Assembly (NCBI GenBank): GCA_964370005.1
Contig: CAYJGR010000060.1
Coordinates: forward strand, 1-13,404
Reading direction: 5' to 3'
DNA: 13,404 nt
Source: Heteroruminococcus sp964370005
GTDB lineage: Bacteria; Bacillota; Clostridia; Oscillospirales; Ruminococcaceae
A program made the position numbers and the translations under genes. Position 1 is the first letter of the stretch. The number at the start of each line of letters is the position of its first letter. The notes under the pieces are model-generated. The model was not told the DNA's origin and ran no database searches. It was given only the letters and a program-made list of their open reading frames with translations. Of this stretch, positions 1 through 6,944 are shown one piece after another.

Positions 1-36
1 ACTTGTGCCCGAATCTATCCCTAAAAAACAGCTCAT
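1..36 (-). CDS. FGGY-family carbohydrate kinase, N-terminal fragment (cut by window edge)
   Basis: Only the first 12 codons are inside the window. They read MSCFLGIDSGTS from an ATG at 36–34 with no stop before the edge. The segment GIDSGTS matches the N-terminal phosphate-binding signature (G-I-D-x-G-T-S) of FGGY kinases, which phosphorylate sugars and polyols such as xylulose, ribulose or glycerol with ATP. A perfect AGGAGG ribosome binding site lies at 52–47, 10 bases upstream of the ATG, which supports a real start. It follows the alcohol dehydrogenase on the same strand with a 79-bp gap, so it is probably the next gene of the PTS operon. A kinase here would suit a pathway in which the substrate arrives or becomes unphosphorylated, or needs a second phosphate. 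Other actin-fold proteins such as ROK or BadF types usually start differently. The family call is good for so short a stretch, but the substrate cannot be named. Confidence 0.7.
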   Translation of the reverse strand, partial: MSCFLGIDSGTS

Positions 37-74
37 AGGGTTTGTTCCTCCTGTTTGGTCGAGTTATCTTGTGC

Positions 75-101
75 CCGCCGGATGCATAATACATCCGGCG
101 G
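75..101. repeat. Intercistronic palindrome (10-bp stem)
   Basis: A perfect 10-bp inverted repeat (CCGCCGGATG at 75–84, its complement at 92–101) encloses a 7-base loop. It sits 14 bases after the dehydrogenase stop codon and upstream of the kinase start. Read on the minus strand it is not followed by a T-run, so it is not a canonical terminator. It may instead be an mRNA-processing or stabilising hairpin, or a dispersed palindromic repeat. Confidence 0.65.
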
Positions 102-115
102 TGTGTGTTGTTACC

Positions 116-1297
116 TTACTTGCAAAGTTCAAACTGTGCCTTCATAATTTCCTCTGTGTAACCGTAGGCATCGATCTCGCCCCATGCGGCCGAGGTTTTA
201 AGGGCGTCGGCGGCCAACTTGTCGATGGCATCGGCATCTGTTATACCGGCTTGTGTGAGAGTAACGGGAGCACCGATGCTCACAAACCATGCCTCAAGCT
301 TATCAATACCTTGCTGGGCGGCCTTTAGATCATCGGCCTCGGTTATACCGAACACTTCACGGGCAAATGTGGCATATTTGGCGGTGCGCTCCTTGAGGTA
401 GTAACGCATTGTGCCAAGAATGGTTATAGCCATTGCCGCACCGTGGGGGGTGTCGTAGAAGTTGGACAGCGAGTGACCCAAAATGTGAATGTTGGAGTTG
501 GGCAGGTCATAACCGCAGTCATAGAAACCACACCAAGCAAAAGCGGCCTGCCACATCATAAGACCACGTGCCTCGGGATCTGCGGGGTCCTTCATTATGC
601 GGTTCATGCAGTCCATAATAGAGCGGATACCACCCTGACAGAAGTGATCCTGATAGGGGGTAAAGGGCAGATTATGACCGAGGTAATGTTCAAGCAGATG
701 GGAAATGATATCCACTGCCGAATATGCGGTCTGCTTTACAGGAATTGTGTATGTAAGCTCGGGGTCAAGAATGGAAACCTTTGGCTTCATCATCGCACTG
801 ACAAAACCATCCTTGCGCTGAAGTGTCTCGTTATTCATAACCGAAGTGCCATTAAGCTCGGAGGAGGTAGCGGGGATTGTAACCACTGCAATAACAGGCA
901 GTGTGGCCTCGATGGTGGCTTTACCTGTGGGGAAATCCCAAGGATCGCCGTCATACATTGCGCCTACACCGATGAATTTAGCCTCATCCATGGCGCTACC
1001 GCCACCCAGTGCGATGATGACATCGGGTTTTTCTTTCTTACAAAGCTCTATAGCGGGGGCGGCATGCTCTGCGGTGGGATTGCTCTTTACACCGAAATGG
1101 CAAAGCAGTTCCACACCGGCTGCCTTACAGCTGTCGGCCACCTTATCAAAAAATCCGAGCTGTTTTACCAAAGCCTCATCATAGGTTACCAGCAGTGCCT
1201 TTTTGCCGAATGCGGCGGCCTGCTCACCCACTCTTTTTACCTCACCGGCTCCAAAAACTATCTTTGTCGGAACAGAAAACTCAAATGGCTTTAACAT
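116..1297 (-). CDS. Iron-containing alcohol dehydrogenase (group III)
   Basis: The 393-residue protein is a cytosolic NAD(P)-dependent dehydrogenase of the Fe-ADH family, which interconverts alcohols or polyols and aldehydes or ketones. The N-terminal Rossmann-like domain carries the cofactor motif GGGS at 98–101 with D104. The C-terminal helical domain has all expected metal ligands: D196 and H200 (in DIISH), H271 and H285 (in TPHGAA). H275 is at the position of the second, catalytic-site histidine of FucO. Length is normal for the family (about 380–400). The start is supported by AAGGAG 8 bases before the ATG. It lies 41 bp after the SMP-30 gene in the leftward PTS operon, so it probably oxidises or reduces the imported polyol or its product. 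It resembles the YqhD/butanol-dehydrogenase branch (for example LNGTSVMNNE). Substrate and cofactor preference cannot be read from sequence. Confidence 0.93.
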   Translation of the reverse strand: MLKPFEFSVPTKIVFGAGEVKRVGEQAAAFGKKALLVTYDEALVKQLGFFDKVADSCKAAGVELLCHFGVKSNPTAEHAAPAIELCKKEKPDVIIALGGGSAMDEAKFIGVGAMYDGDPWDFPTGKATIEATLPVIAVVTIPATSSELNGTSVMNNETLQRKDGFVSAMMKPKVSILDPELTYTIPVKQTAYSAVDIISHLLEHYLGHNLPFTPYQDHFCQGGIRSIMDCMNRIMKDPADPEARGLMMWQAAFAWCGFYDCGYDLPNSNIHILGHSLSNFYDTPHGAAMAITILGTMRYYLKERTAKYATFAREVFGITEADDLKAAQQGIDKLEAWFVSIGAPVTLTQAGITDADAIDKLAADALKTSAAWGEIDAYGYTEEIMKAQFELCK

Positions 1298-1338
1298 ATC
1301 ATTTACTCCTTCTTAATTCTTTATATGATTTATATGAC

Positions 1339-2229
1339 TTACTTATAAAAATGATCTCCCCTGCCCTTTATGGAGGTATGGGCTACAAATGTACCGCCCG
1401 CACCGGGGTTTTTGGCAAGCTCTGCCTCATTGTAGCAGTACTTGGAGCTGGCTACATAAAAGTCGCTCATATTCTCGCCCCCAAATCCACCACAACAGAC
1501 AAATTCAACAGGAAATGCTATATCCTCTACGAATTTAAAATCCTTATCCCATACACTGATTTTCCCACTCCAATGGCATATGTACAGATTGTCATCCTCA
1601 TCTATGCTCACACCATCGGGCATCCCCTGCTTATCCTTAAAGTCAATAACAATCTTAGGTTCACTCACAGGCCCTTTTGCTATGTCATAATCAAAGCAAA
1701 GCAGTGTTTGGTTGTAGGTATCTACCACTATCATTTTTGTGTTATCACGATTCCACACCATGCAGTTATATTGATTGATACCCTCTACGATGGTCTTGAT
1801 GCTCTTATCGGTGTCTATCATATAAAAGGCACCGAGTTGATCGGGGGTGTAAGCATCGGTGCCGTAGGTCTTGGCCACCGAGCTTGCAAATATACGTCCT
1901 GCGGCATCTATACGGGTATCGTTATATCTGTTTTTGTCGTTGCCGGGCTCGGGATCGGCTATAAGTGTCAGTTCGCCACTTTCCTTATCAAGCAAATACG
2001 CACCATCTTCAAGCATTACAAACAACTTACTCTCATCCTCACAAGGTATAGACGAACCAATAAGTTTGTTTGTCTTCCACATACGAGACTGCTTTGTTAC
2101 CGGATCAAACTCAAAAACATCCCCTGTAAACAGGTCGTTCCAATAGAGTTTGCCGTTGCGGTGATCCCAAATAGGGGTCTCGGCCAGTTCGATGTTACTG
2201 TCGATAATCAGTTCAAATTTCATCTGCAT
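1339..2229 (-). CDS. SMP-30/gluconolactonase/LRE family protein
   Basis: The 296-residue protein is a six-bladed beta-propeller of the SMP-30/regucalcin/gluconolactonase family, whose members hydrolyse sugar lactones with a divalent metal. Expected metal and substrate residues are visible: E17 in AETPIWD, N103 in RYNDTRIDAAG, N155 in NQYNCMVW, and D205 in MPDGVSIDEDDNLYI, matching E18, N103, N154 and D204 of human SMP-30. Length is typical (about 290–300). GGAGGAGG precedes two in-frame ATGs (2229 and 2223); the first has about 7-base spacing, but the second is also possible. There is no signal peptide, so it is cytosolic. It lies between the IIB gene (20 bp upstream) and the Fe-ADH gene. This suggests that a dehydrogenase product is a lactone opened by this enzyme, or that it acts on an imported sugar lactone. 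The lactonase role is inferred from the family. Confidence 0.88.
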   Translation of the reverse strand: MQMKFELIIDSNIELAETPIWDHRNGKLYWNDLFTGDVFEFDPVTKQSRMWKTNKLIGSSIPCEDESKLFVMLEDGAYLLDKESGELTLIADPEPGNDKNRYNDTRIDAAGRIFASSVAKTYGTDAYTPDQLGAFYMIDTDKSIKTIVEGINQYNCMVWNRDNTKMIVVDTYNQTLLCFDYDIAKGPVSEPKIVIDFKDKQGMPDGVSIDEDDNLYICHWSGKISVWDKDFKFVEDIAFPVEFVCCGGFGGENMSDFYVASSKYCYNEAELAKNPGAGGTFVAHTSIKGRGDHFYK

Positions 2230-2249
2230 AACTCCTCCTCCAATATCTA

Positions 2250-2558
2250 TTACACCCTTTCGGGATTTTGCACCTCGTCGCTCACAAGATGGCTTAGGAT
2301 AGTTTGTTCTAAATGCTCTACCCCCACCCCTGTGAGAAAGTTATGCCCCATAACTATAGGACAATCTGTATCAATACTCGGCTGTACTGCGGCTACAATC
2401 AAATCGGCTCGGGCGGTGTGTTGCCATAACTGGCTGTGTCGGCATACTATTATACCGGCCTCAACACGGTTGCGCCACAAAAGTTCCTCCAGTGCTTGTC
2501 GCATAATCCCCGAGGATACAACCCCCATACCACAGGCCACAACAATCGTTTTTTGCAT
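2250..2558 (-). CDS. PTS IIB component, galactitol-type
   Basis: The 102-residue cytosolic protein has the P-loop of galactitol-family IIB components: VVACGMGVVSSGIM, with C9 as the expected phosphocysteine at the end of the first beta strand. A second strand-like segment (ADLIVAAVQP, about 51–60) fits the four-stranded IIB fold. IIB passes phosphate from IIA to the incoming sugar on IIC. The SD AAGAGGAG lies just upstream of the ATG. It sits 47 bp after the IIC gene and 20 bp before the SMP-30 gene, so it is the natural partner of that permease. The C-terminus (DEVQNPERV) is short and polar. No IIA gene accompanies it. A second, divergent IIB-like protein is encoded on the other strand, 6534–6848. 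Confidence 0.85.
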   Translation of the reverse strand: MQKTIVVACGMGVVSSGIMRQALEELLWRNRVEAGIIVCRHSQLWQHTARADLIVAAVQPSIDTDCPIVMGHNFLTGVGVEHLEQTILSHLVSDEVQNPERV

Positions 2559-2605
2559 TTGCTTTGTCTCCTCTTAAATACCACATGCCAAACGTTTTCA
2601 TCTTC

Positions 2606-3997
2606 TTATATTATTTCACTTGTCCGCTTGCTCGGCACTGTTTGTTCCATGCGTTTTTCCCACAGTTTACACAGCACCACCACCGCAACCGTCGCCCCCA
2701 CCATGAGCAGTGGACCTATAAATATCGGTAAACTACTCAGTGCATTTAGACACCACATCACAGGGTCACCCACCGCCATTGCAGATACAAGGGTGGTTTG
2801 TGTCGGCAATGTCATATCACCGTGTGCATATACCAGCTGTGTAAAAGCCGGTGCAAATGCACTGCATACAAGGAGCATGATCCCGCATGTTATAACCCCC
2901 GATACCATAGTCCTTCGCAGATTGCCCCTATGTATTGGGGTGGCAAGGGCTATAAAGAAACTTATGGTCACAAGGTCTCCAACAGGTATTGTGCGGTTAC
3001 CCGGCAGTATAAATGCAAGTCCCAATGTGATGGGTATCAGCATCATAGACGCGCTGAGTGTAGTGGGATGGCCGAGTGTTACAGCCGAATCAAGGCCTAT
3101 ATGTATCACACGTCCCCTCATACGTCGATCGGCAAAATGTTTTGTCGCTTGTGACACAGGGATAAGCCCCTCCATAATAACCTTGACCATCCGAGGTAAT
3201 AGGAGCATCAAAGCCGCCATATGCATAGCTATCGAGGCACAATCAAAGCCTGTACGTCCCGCAAGCAGTCCCAAACAAAGCCCTATAATAAAGCCCATAA
3301 CTACAGGATCGGCTAACCACCGCCAAAACGGCTTATCGGTCATATCTTTGGCGTTATCTTTGATTGCAAAACCCGGTATACGGTCATAGAGTTTATCAAG
3401 TAGTAGGTAAAGCGGTACGAGTGCTGCCGAGTTTCCATGTGGTATGGACACCCCGGGGATGCGCAGTTCACGTTGTACTGCGCCGGCTGTTATATCGGCA
3501 AACTGTAATATTATAACCACATGGCAAGCAGTGGCCAAAAGTCCGAGCCACAACGAACCACTGAGAAGATTTACAAGTGAACCGGTTAGAGCAAAATGCC
3601 AATAGTTCCATATATCGATATTCATGGTCTTTGTAAGTCTTAAAAACAGACAAATGACATTGAGTAATAATACAAAAGGGATTATTATCACACCGATGAT
3701 GGTGGTAAAAGAAACTGCGGCCGCCGAGGTCCAACTTATATCCAACACTTCAAGTTGCAGGCCAAACCGCTCTACTATCTCCCTTGTAACCGGCCCGAGT
3801 TTGTCCCAAACTATGCCCAGCACAAGATCCACACCTATAAAGCCGATGCCTACTGTTATGGCCGCCCTTGAGGATTTTTTCCAGTTAAGGCCAAAACATA
3901 TACCCGTGATAAATATGACCACCGGCACAAAGAGCACCGCACCCATGGCCTGTATACCAAAAAAGAAATCGATGATAACCCTTAGAAACTCAGCCAT
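2606..3997 (-). CDS. PTS IIC permease, galactitol (GatC) family
   Basis: The 463-residue integral membrane protein belongs to the galactitol-type PTS IIC family. Many hydrophobic helices are visible (for example 14–34, 97–118, 143–165). Family motifs include GIGFIGVDLVLG (50–61), LTKTMNIDIWNYWHFALTG (121–139) and GVSIPHGNS (182–190), the last probably near the sugar site. Length is close to E. coli GatC (about 450). It moves a polyol or sugar across the membrane while IIB phosphorylates it. It is the first gene of the leftward operon. An AAGGCGG-like SD precedes the ATG, and the promoter must lie in the 313-bp region shared with the divergent regulator. The family also transports substrates other than galactitol, so specificity is left open. 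The neighbouring SMP-30, Fe-ADH and kinase are not the usual galactitol set (tagatose-1-phosphate dehydrogenase and aldolases), which argues for a different substrate. Confidence 0.92.
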   Translation of the reverse strand: MAEFLRVIIDFFFGIQAMGAVLFVPVVIFITGICFGLNWKKSSRAAITVGIGFIGVDLVLGIVWDKLGPVTREIVERFGLQLEVLDISWTSAAAVSFTTIIGVIIIPFVLLLNVICLFLRLTKTMNIDIWNYWHFALTGSLVNLLSGSLWLGLLATACHVVIILQFADITAGAVQRELRIPGVSIPHGNSAALVPLYLLLDKLYDRIPGFAIKDNAKDMTDKPFWRWLADPVVMGFIIGLCLGLLAGRTGFDCASIAMHMAALMLLLPRMVKVIMEGLIPVSQATKHFADRRMRGRVIHIGLDSAVTLGHPTTLSASMMLIPITLGLAFILPGNRTIPVGDLVTISFFIALATPIHRGNLRRTMVSGVITCGIMLLVCSAFAPAFTQLVYAHGDMTLPTQTTLVSAMAVGDPVMWCLNALSSLPIFIGPLLMVGATVAVVVLCKLWEKRMEQTVPSKRTSEII

Positions 3998-4094
3998 AAC
4001 CCACCGCCTTTATCCCAAAAATCACACATCTTAAAAATTGGCGATAATTTTTCACTGCATAGTCTACTGCTCTTTTTGCAATGTTAACCTATTT

Positions 4095-4113
4095 TACATA
4101 TACTTTACAATAT
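4095..4113. promoter_or_regulatory. Candidate operator, direct repeat copy 1
   Basis: The 19-bp sequence TACATATACTTTACAATAT matches the sequence at 4170–4188 at 16 of 19 positions. This copy also forms an inverted repeat with the next two bases: ACATAT at 4096–4101 and ATATGT at 4110–4115, 8-base spacer. It overlaps the −10 element of the candidate leftward promoter, so binding here could control the permease operon. That it binds the adjacent regulator is inference. Confidence 0.5.
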
Positions 4114-4135
4114 GTGATATTCACTTTGATTGAAA
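4107..4135 (-). promoter_or_regulatory. Weak candidate promoter of the PTS operon
   Basis: On the minus strand TTTCAA (4135–4130) and TATTGT (4112–4107) are separated by 17 bp. Both hexamers depart from consensus, which would suit a promoter that needs an activator. Transcription would start near 4100, giving a leader of about 100 bases before the IIC gene. Other start points in this AT-rich DNA are possible. Confidence 0.35.
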
Positions 4136-4169
4136 ACTTTTTGAGGAAAAAATGAATGAATTAATAAAT

Positions 4170-4188
4170 TACACATACTTTAACATAT
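4170..4188. promoter_or_regulatory. Candidate operator, direct repeat copy 2
   Basis: TACACATACTTTAACATAT is the second copy of the 19-bp repeat, exactly 75 bp (about seven helical turns) from the first. Relative to the candidate leftward start near 4100 it lies at roughly −70 to −88, a plausible activator position. The helical phasing supports paired binding but is not proof. Confidence 0.5.
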
Positions 4189-4249
4189 TTTTTTAGAGCT
4201 ATTTACATAATAAATGGTGCGTTTTTTCTTTTTTGAGTATAAAGTTTAA

Positions 4250-4278
4250 TTGCAAATTGTTATTTTTTAGGTTATAAT
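4250..4278 (+). promoter_or_regulatory. Sigma-A promoter of the PRD regulator gene
   Basis: TTGCAA (4250–4255) and a perfect TATAAT (4273–4278) are separated by exactly 17 bp. The predicted start near 4285 leaves a leader of about 26 bases before the ATG at 4311. Confidence 0.8.
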
Positions 4279-4310
4279 GGCGGTATATTTCTTGTAAACT
4301 GGGCAGGTGA

Positions 4311-6455
4311 ATGCATTTGGAACTCAATAAAAAGTGTCTTGATATAATGGCCGGTCTGACTTTATACAATGATTATGTAAGTGTTGAGGAGCTGGCAAAT
4401 CGATATGGGATATCTCCCCGAGGTATACGTTATAACCTTGATAAAATCGAACAGTATATAACCTCCAACGGCCACCCCTACCTCAAAAAGGAGCGCACAA
4501 AGGGTGTCAAATTATCCGACGACCCTGCACTACATAACTTTATAAAAGGTTGTGCGGGTCAGCTCGACCCCTATCAATACAGTTTCTCTTCGACCGAGCG
4601 TCAAACCTTCTTGCGTGTAAGTCTTCTCATGGCCACCGAACCTGTGCGCATCGAGGACCTGTGCCGCAGTCTTACTCGCAGTAGGGGCACACTCTTTGGA
4701 GATGTTGAAGATACCCAGCAGTGGCTATCCGGCTCTGATATACATCTCATTAAAAAACCCCGTGTAGGGCTCTACTGCGAAGGTGCGGAAAATGTCAGGC
4801 GCCTTCTTATAACCTCACTTTTTATGGAGGAGGTTGATTTGAGCGACCTTTTAGGCTTTTTCTCTGATGCCAAGCCCCGAAGCAGGTTGACTTCACTGCT
4901 ACTCTCCCACCTTGCCAAACCTCACGAGGTCAGCATATTGGCCAAAACTGCCCGCCGAGTGGAATCTCTTCTGCAAAAAAACTTCAGCGATGAGACCTTT
5001 GCCGCTCTTTTAATCCAACTTTTAATTATTTTGCGCCGTAACAGTGTCTCCTCGGAACTGCAAATTAATGAAAAATATGAGGAGTTTATTCCTCAAAGTG
5101 TGCAGTATGGTGCGGCACGGCTCGCACTCGATGAACTTGAAACCCAGCTTAAAATCATGTTGCCGGAATATGAAATATTGTGGTTTACCAGGTATCTGTT
5201 GGGTGCAAAGGAATTGCCCTGCGCCCCACCCCAAAGCCCCAAGGTGGATGATATCCCCCTTATGGATATCACCACCCGCATGGTAGAGGATATAGAAAGT
5301 ATGTACCAAGTGGATTTTGCCGAACATAAAAAGCAAATTATGTGGGGTATATTTCAGCATTTGCGCCCTGTGGCTCACCGTGTGCGATTTGGGCTGTACA
5401 ACAAAAATCCCCTCTATCACGAAATTGTCTCAAATTATAATCCGCTTTTTATAAACACACGGGTGGTTTGTCGCCATCTCGAACAACATCTCGGTTATTC
5501 CATAAACGACCAAGAAGTATCATTTCTCACCCTCCATTTTGCGGCGGCACTGCATAAGCTCAATCTACGCACAAATATCCGTGCCCGAGTGCTTGTGGTG
5601 TGTGGCACGGGGCTCGCTTCGGCACAGATGCTGACCTCGGGCATAGATCGTCTTTTTAACGTCGATATTGTGGGGGCGGTGTCGGGACGACAAGCCACAG
5701 ATATGCACAAGGAGGGACTGGACTGCATCATTACCACTATACCTCTGAGTAAGGCCCCTTGCCCTATTGTGCAAATCAGTCCCTTGCTCGGTGAGCAGGA
5801 CCTCAAAAAGCTCATGGAGCATCTCACCCCGCGCTACATACCCAAAGAGCGATATGACATGGAGGTCTCGACGGTAAACCGACTTATGAGTATCATAGAA
5901 AAACATTGTGTTATCACCGACCGACTACAACTGCAACATGCATTGTTGGGCGAGCTTATGAACAGCAGTCAGCCTCTGTTGTCCAGCCTTGCGGGCAGTC
6001 AACCGAGTTTGTCACAGTTTCTCACCCGTGAACAGCTCACTCTCGGGCTTACTTGCTCCGACGATTGGCGCGAAAGTATTCGCACCTCCTGCGCACTGCT
6101 TGAGGCCCAAAATGTGGTGACTCCCGATTACAAGGAGGCTATCATCCGCAGTTTGGAGGAAATGGGACCCTATATGGTTATGCTACCCGGCATTGTGTTG
6201 GCTCATGCCGCACCCGAGGATGGGGTATTGGAGCTTGGTATGAGTCTATCGACACTTAGTCGTCCCGTGCGCTTTGGGTATGCGGCACATGACCCTGTCA
6301 ACATAATTGTTACGCTAGCCGCCAAGGATGAAAAATCCCACTTAAAAGCTTTGGCGCAACTGTTTAGAATGCTCCGAGACGGTGAAACCCTGCGCACCAT
6401 TCTAAATGGCACAAAAGATGACATTCTACAATGTATCGCCCGCTATTCACAATAG
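4311..6455 (+). CDS. PTS-controlled transcriptional regulator (HTH–PRD–PRD–IIB–IIA, MtlR/LicR type)
   Basis: The 714-residue multidomain regulator has the order HTH (about 5–60), second HTH/Mga-like domain (about 90–150), PRD1 (about 200–300), PRD2 (about 315–420), IIB-like domain (425–510) and IIA-like domain (about 573–712). Such proteins activate PTS operons, and phosphorylation of their domains reports sugar flux and general PTS state. PRD2 keeps likely phosphohistidines H350 and H409 (H356 is also near). The IIB-like domain has C431 in VVCGTGLASAQ, and the IIA-like domain has H632 in VLAHAAPEDG. PRD1 lacks both usual histidines: Q237 and Y295 stand at those positions. The start follows a strong promoter; AGGTGA directly abuts the ATG, so the ribosome site is poorly spaced, but the next ATG (residue 13) would cut into the first helix. 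It is divergent from the permease operon, its likely target, and is followed by a IIB-like gene. Confidence 0.92.
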   Translation: MHLELNKKCLDIMAGLTLYNDYVSVEELANRYGISPRGIRYNLDKIEQYITSNGHPYLKKERTKGVKLSDDPALHNFIKGCAGQLDPYQYSFSSTERQTFLRVSLLMATEPVRIEDLCRSLTRSRGTLFGDVEDTQQWLSGSDIHLIKKPRVGLYCEGAENVRRLLITSLFMEEVDLSDLLGFFSDAKPRSRLTSLLLSHLAKPHEVSILAKTARRVESLLQKNFSDETFAALLIQLLIILRRNSVSSELQINEKYEEFIPQSVQYGAARLALDELETQLKIMLPEYEILWFTRYLLGAKELPCAPPQSPKVDDIPLMDITTRMVEDIESMYQVDFAEHKKQIMWGIFQHLRPVAHRVRFGLYNKNPLYHEIVSNYNPLFINTRVVCRHLEQHLGYSINDQEVSFLTLHFAAALHKLNLRTNIRARVLVVCGTGLASAQMLTSGIDRLFNVDIVGAVSGRQATDMHKEGLDCIITTIPLSKAPCPIVQISPLLGEQDLKKLMEHLTPRYIPKERYDMEVSTVNRLMSIIEKHCVITDRLQLQHALLGELMNSSQPLLSSLAGSQPSLSQFLTREQLTLGLTCSDDWRESIRTSCALLEAQNVVTPDYKEAIIRSLEEMGPYMVMLPGIVLAHAAPEDGVLELGMSLSTLSRPVRFGYAAHDPVNIIVTLAAKDEKSHLKALAQLFRMLRDGETLRTILNGTKDDILQCIARYSQ

Positions 6456-6503
6456 TGCGGGGGCGCACTGACTCATCCCCCCACCCGCATCACACATTTT
6501 AGT
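6455..6503 (+). terminator. GC-rich hairpin after the regulator: partial terminator or palindromic element
   Basis: A stem beginning at the stop codon pairs 6455–6463 with 6481–6490 (GTGCGGGGG against CCACCCGCAT, with one wobble at its base and one bulged A), enclosing about 17 bases. A T-rich stretch begins 6 bases later at 6497. It could partly terminate or process the transcript before the downstream IIB-like gene. Its left half closely matches the element found after feoB at 12768–12785. Confidence 0.45.
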
Positions 6504-6533
6504 TTTTTAGTCTGCAATGAAAGGAGGCTTATC

Positions 6534-6848
6534 ATGGGTATTATACGCAAACGCATCGCCTGCGTATGCGGTGCCGCTATCGCCAGTTCAAGCTCGATAA
6601 AATATCAATTGGAAGAATTTTTTGAGCGGGAACACATCACCGATGTCGAGCTGATTTGTTGCAGATTTAGGGAACTTGAGGAATATCTTGACCACATATG
6701 CCTGATTGTGACGGCCTCTCCGATGTTTAAGGACTACCCGGTGCCGGTGATAAGCGATACCTGTTACCTATCGGGCATAGACTGTGAACCCACTAACAAA
6801 AGAGTGCTGGATATTCTGCAAAACTCCCCAGATGTAGAACTGCTGTAA
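6534..6848 (+). CDS. Second PTS IIB-like protein, galactitol-type
   Basis: The 104-residue cytosolic protein starts with a IIB-type P-loop, RIACVCGAAIASSSSIKYQL. C12, just before the glycine, is the likely phosphocysteine and C10 is an extra cysteine beside it. Strand–loop segments such as HICLIVTASP (54–63) fit the IIB fold. A very good SD (AAAGGAGG, 6 bases from the ATG) fixes the start. It lies 78 bp after the regulator and would share its transcript if the intervening hairpin is read through. It differs clearly from the IIB of the leftward operon (CGMGVVSS). It could serve IIC as an alternative IIB, or relay phosphate between PTS proteins and the regulator. No IIC or IIA gene lies beside it on this strand. 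Confidence 0.75.
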   Translation: MGIIRKRIACVCGAAIASSSSIKYQLEEFFEREHITDVELICCRFRELEEYLDHICLIVTASPMFKDYPVPVISDTCYLSGIDCEPTNKRVLDILQNSPDVELL

Positions 6849-6876
6849 TAGCCTAATATGTATGAATAGCAAAATA

Positions 6877-6923
6877 AAAACAGCTTTCCCGCCTGCGTTG
6901 TCCACAGGTAAGAAAGCTGTTTT
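6877..6923. terminator. Bidirectional intrinsic terminator between IIB-like gene and hup
   Basis: A perfect 12-bp stem (AAAACAGCTTTC at 6877–6888, complement at 6912–6923) has a 23-base loop in which CCTG and CAGG can pair further. On the minus strand it ends in TTTTTATTTT, a good terminator for hup. On the plus strand it ends in TTTTATTA, adequate for the IIB-like gene. It separates two convergent transcription units. Confidence 0.85.
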
Positions 6924-6944
6924 ATTATACTAATGCCAAAAGAC

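Larger units (their letters stand above)
3998..4310. promoter_or_regulatory. Divergent control region between permease operon and regulator
   Basis: This 313-bp, strongly AT-rich stretch holds no gene. It contains a good rightward promoter for the regulator, a weak candidate leftward promoter for the PTS operon, and two similar 19-bp direct repeats, all listed separately. I looked for a CcpA-type catabolite operator and saw no convincing match. The layout (divergent regulator, repeats between two promoters) is typical of local transcriptional control. Confidence 0.7.

Noticed and set aside
2..77. Ten-base direct repeat CTTGTGCCCG at 2–11 and 68–77
   Set aside because: One copy lies inside the kinase codons for GTS and the other beside the palindrome; with only two short copies, chance is the simplest explanation.
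443..1294. Long plus-strand open frame opposite the Fe-ADH gene
   Set aside because: It is antisense to a dehydrogenase with every metal ligand intact; the cysteine- and histidine-rich translation has no recognisable motif.
1195..2577. Long plus-strand open frame opposite the SMP-30 and IIB genes
   Set aside because: It is antisense to two clearly recognised genes, spans their boundary, has no family resemblance, and its composition reflects reverse reading of those genes.
3998..4310. CcpA catabolite operator (cre) for the PTS operon
   Set aside because: No sequence close to the cre consensus was found by eye in the control region.
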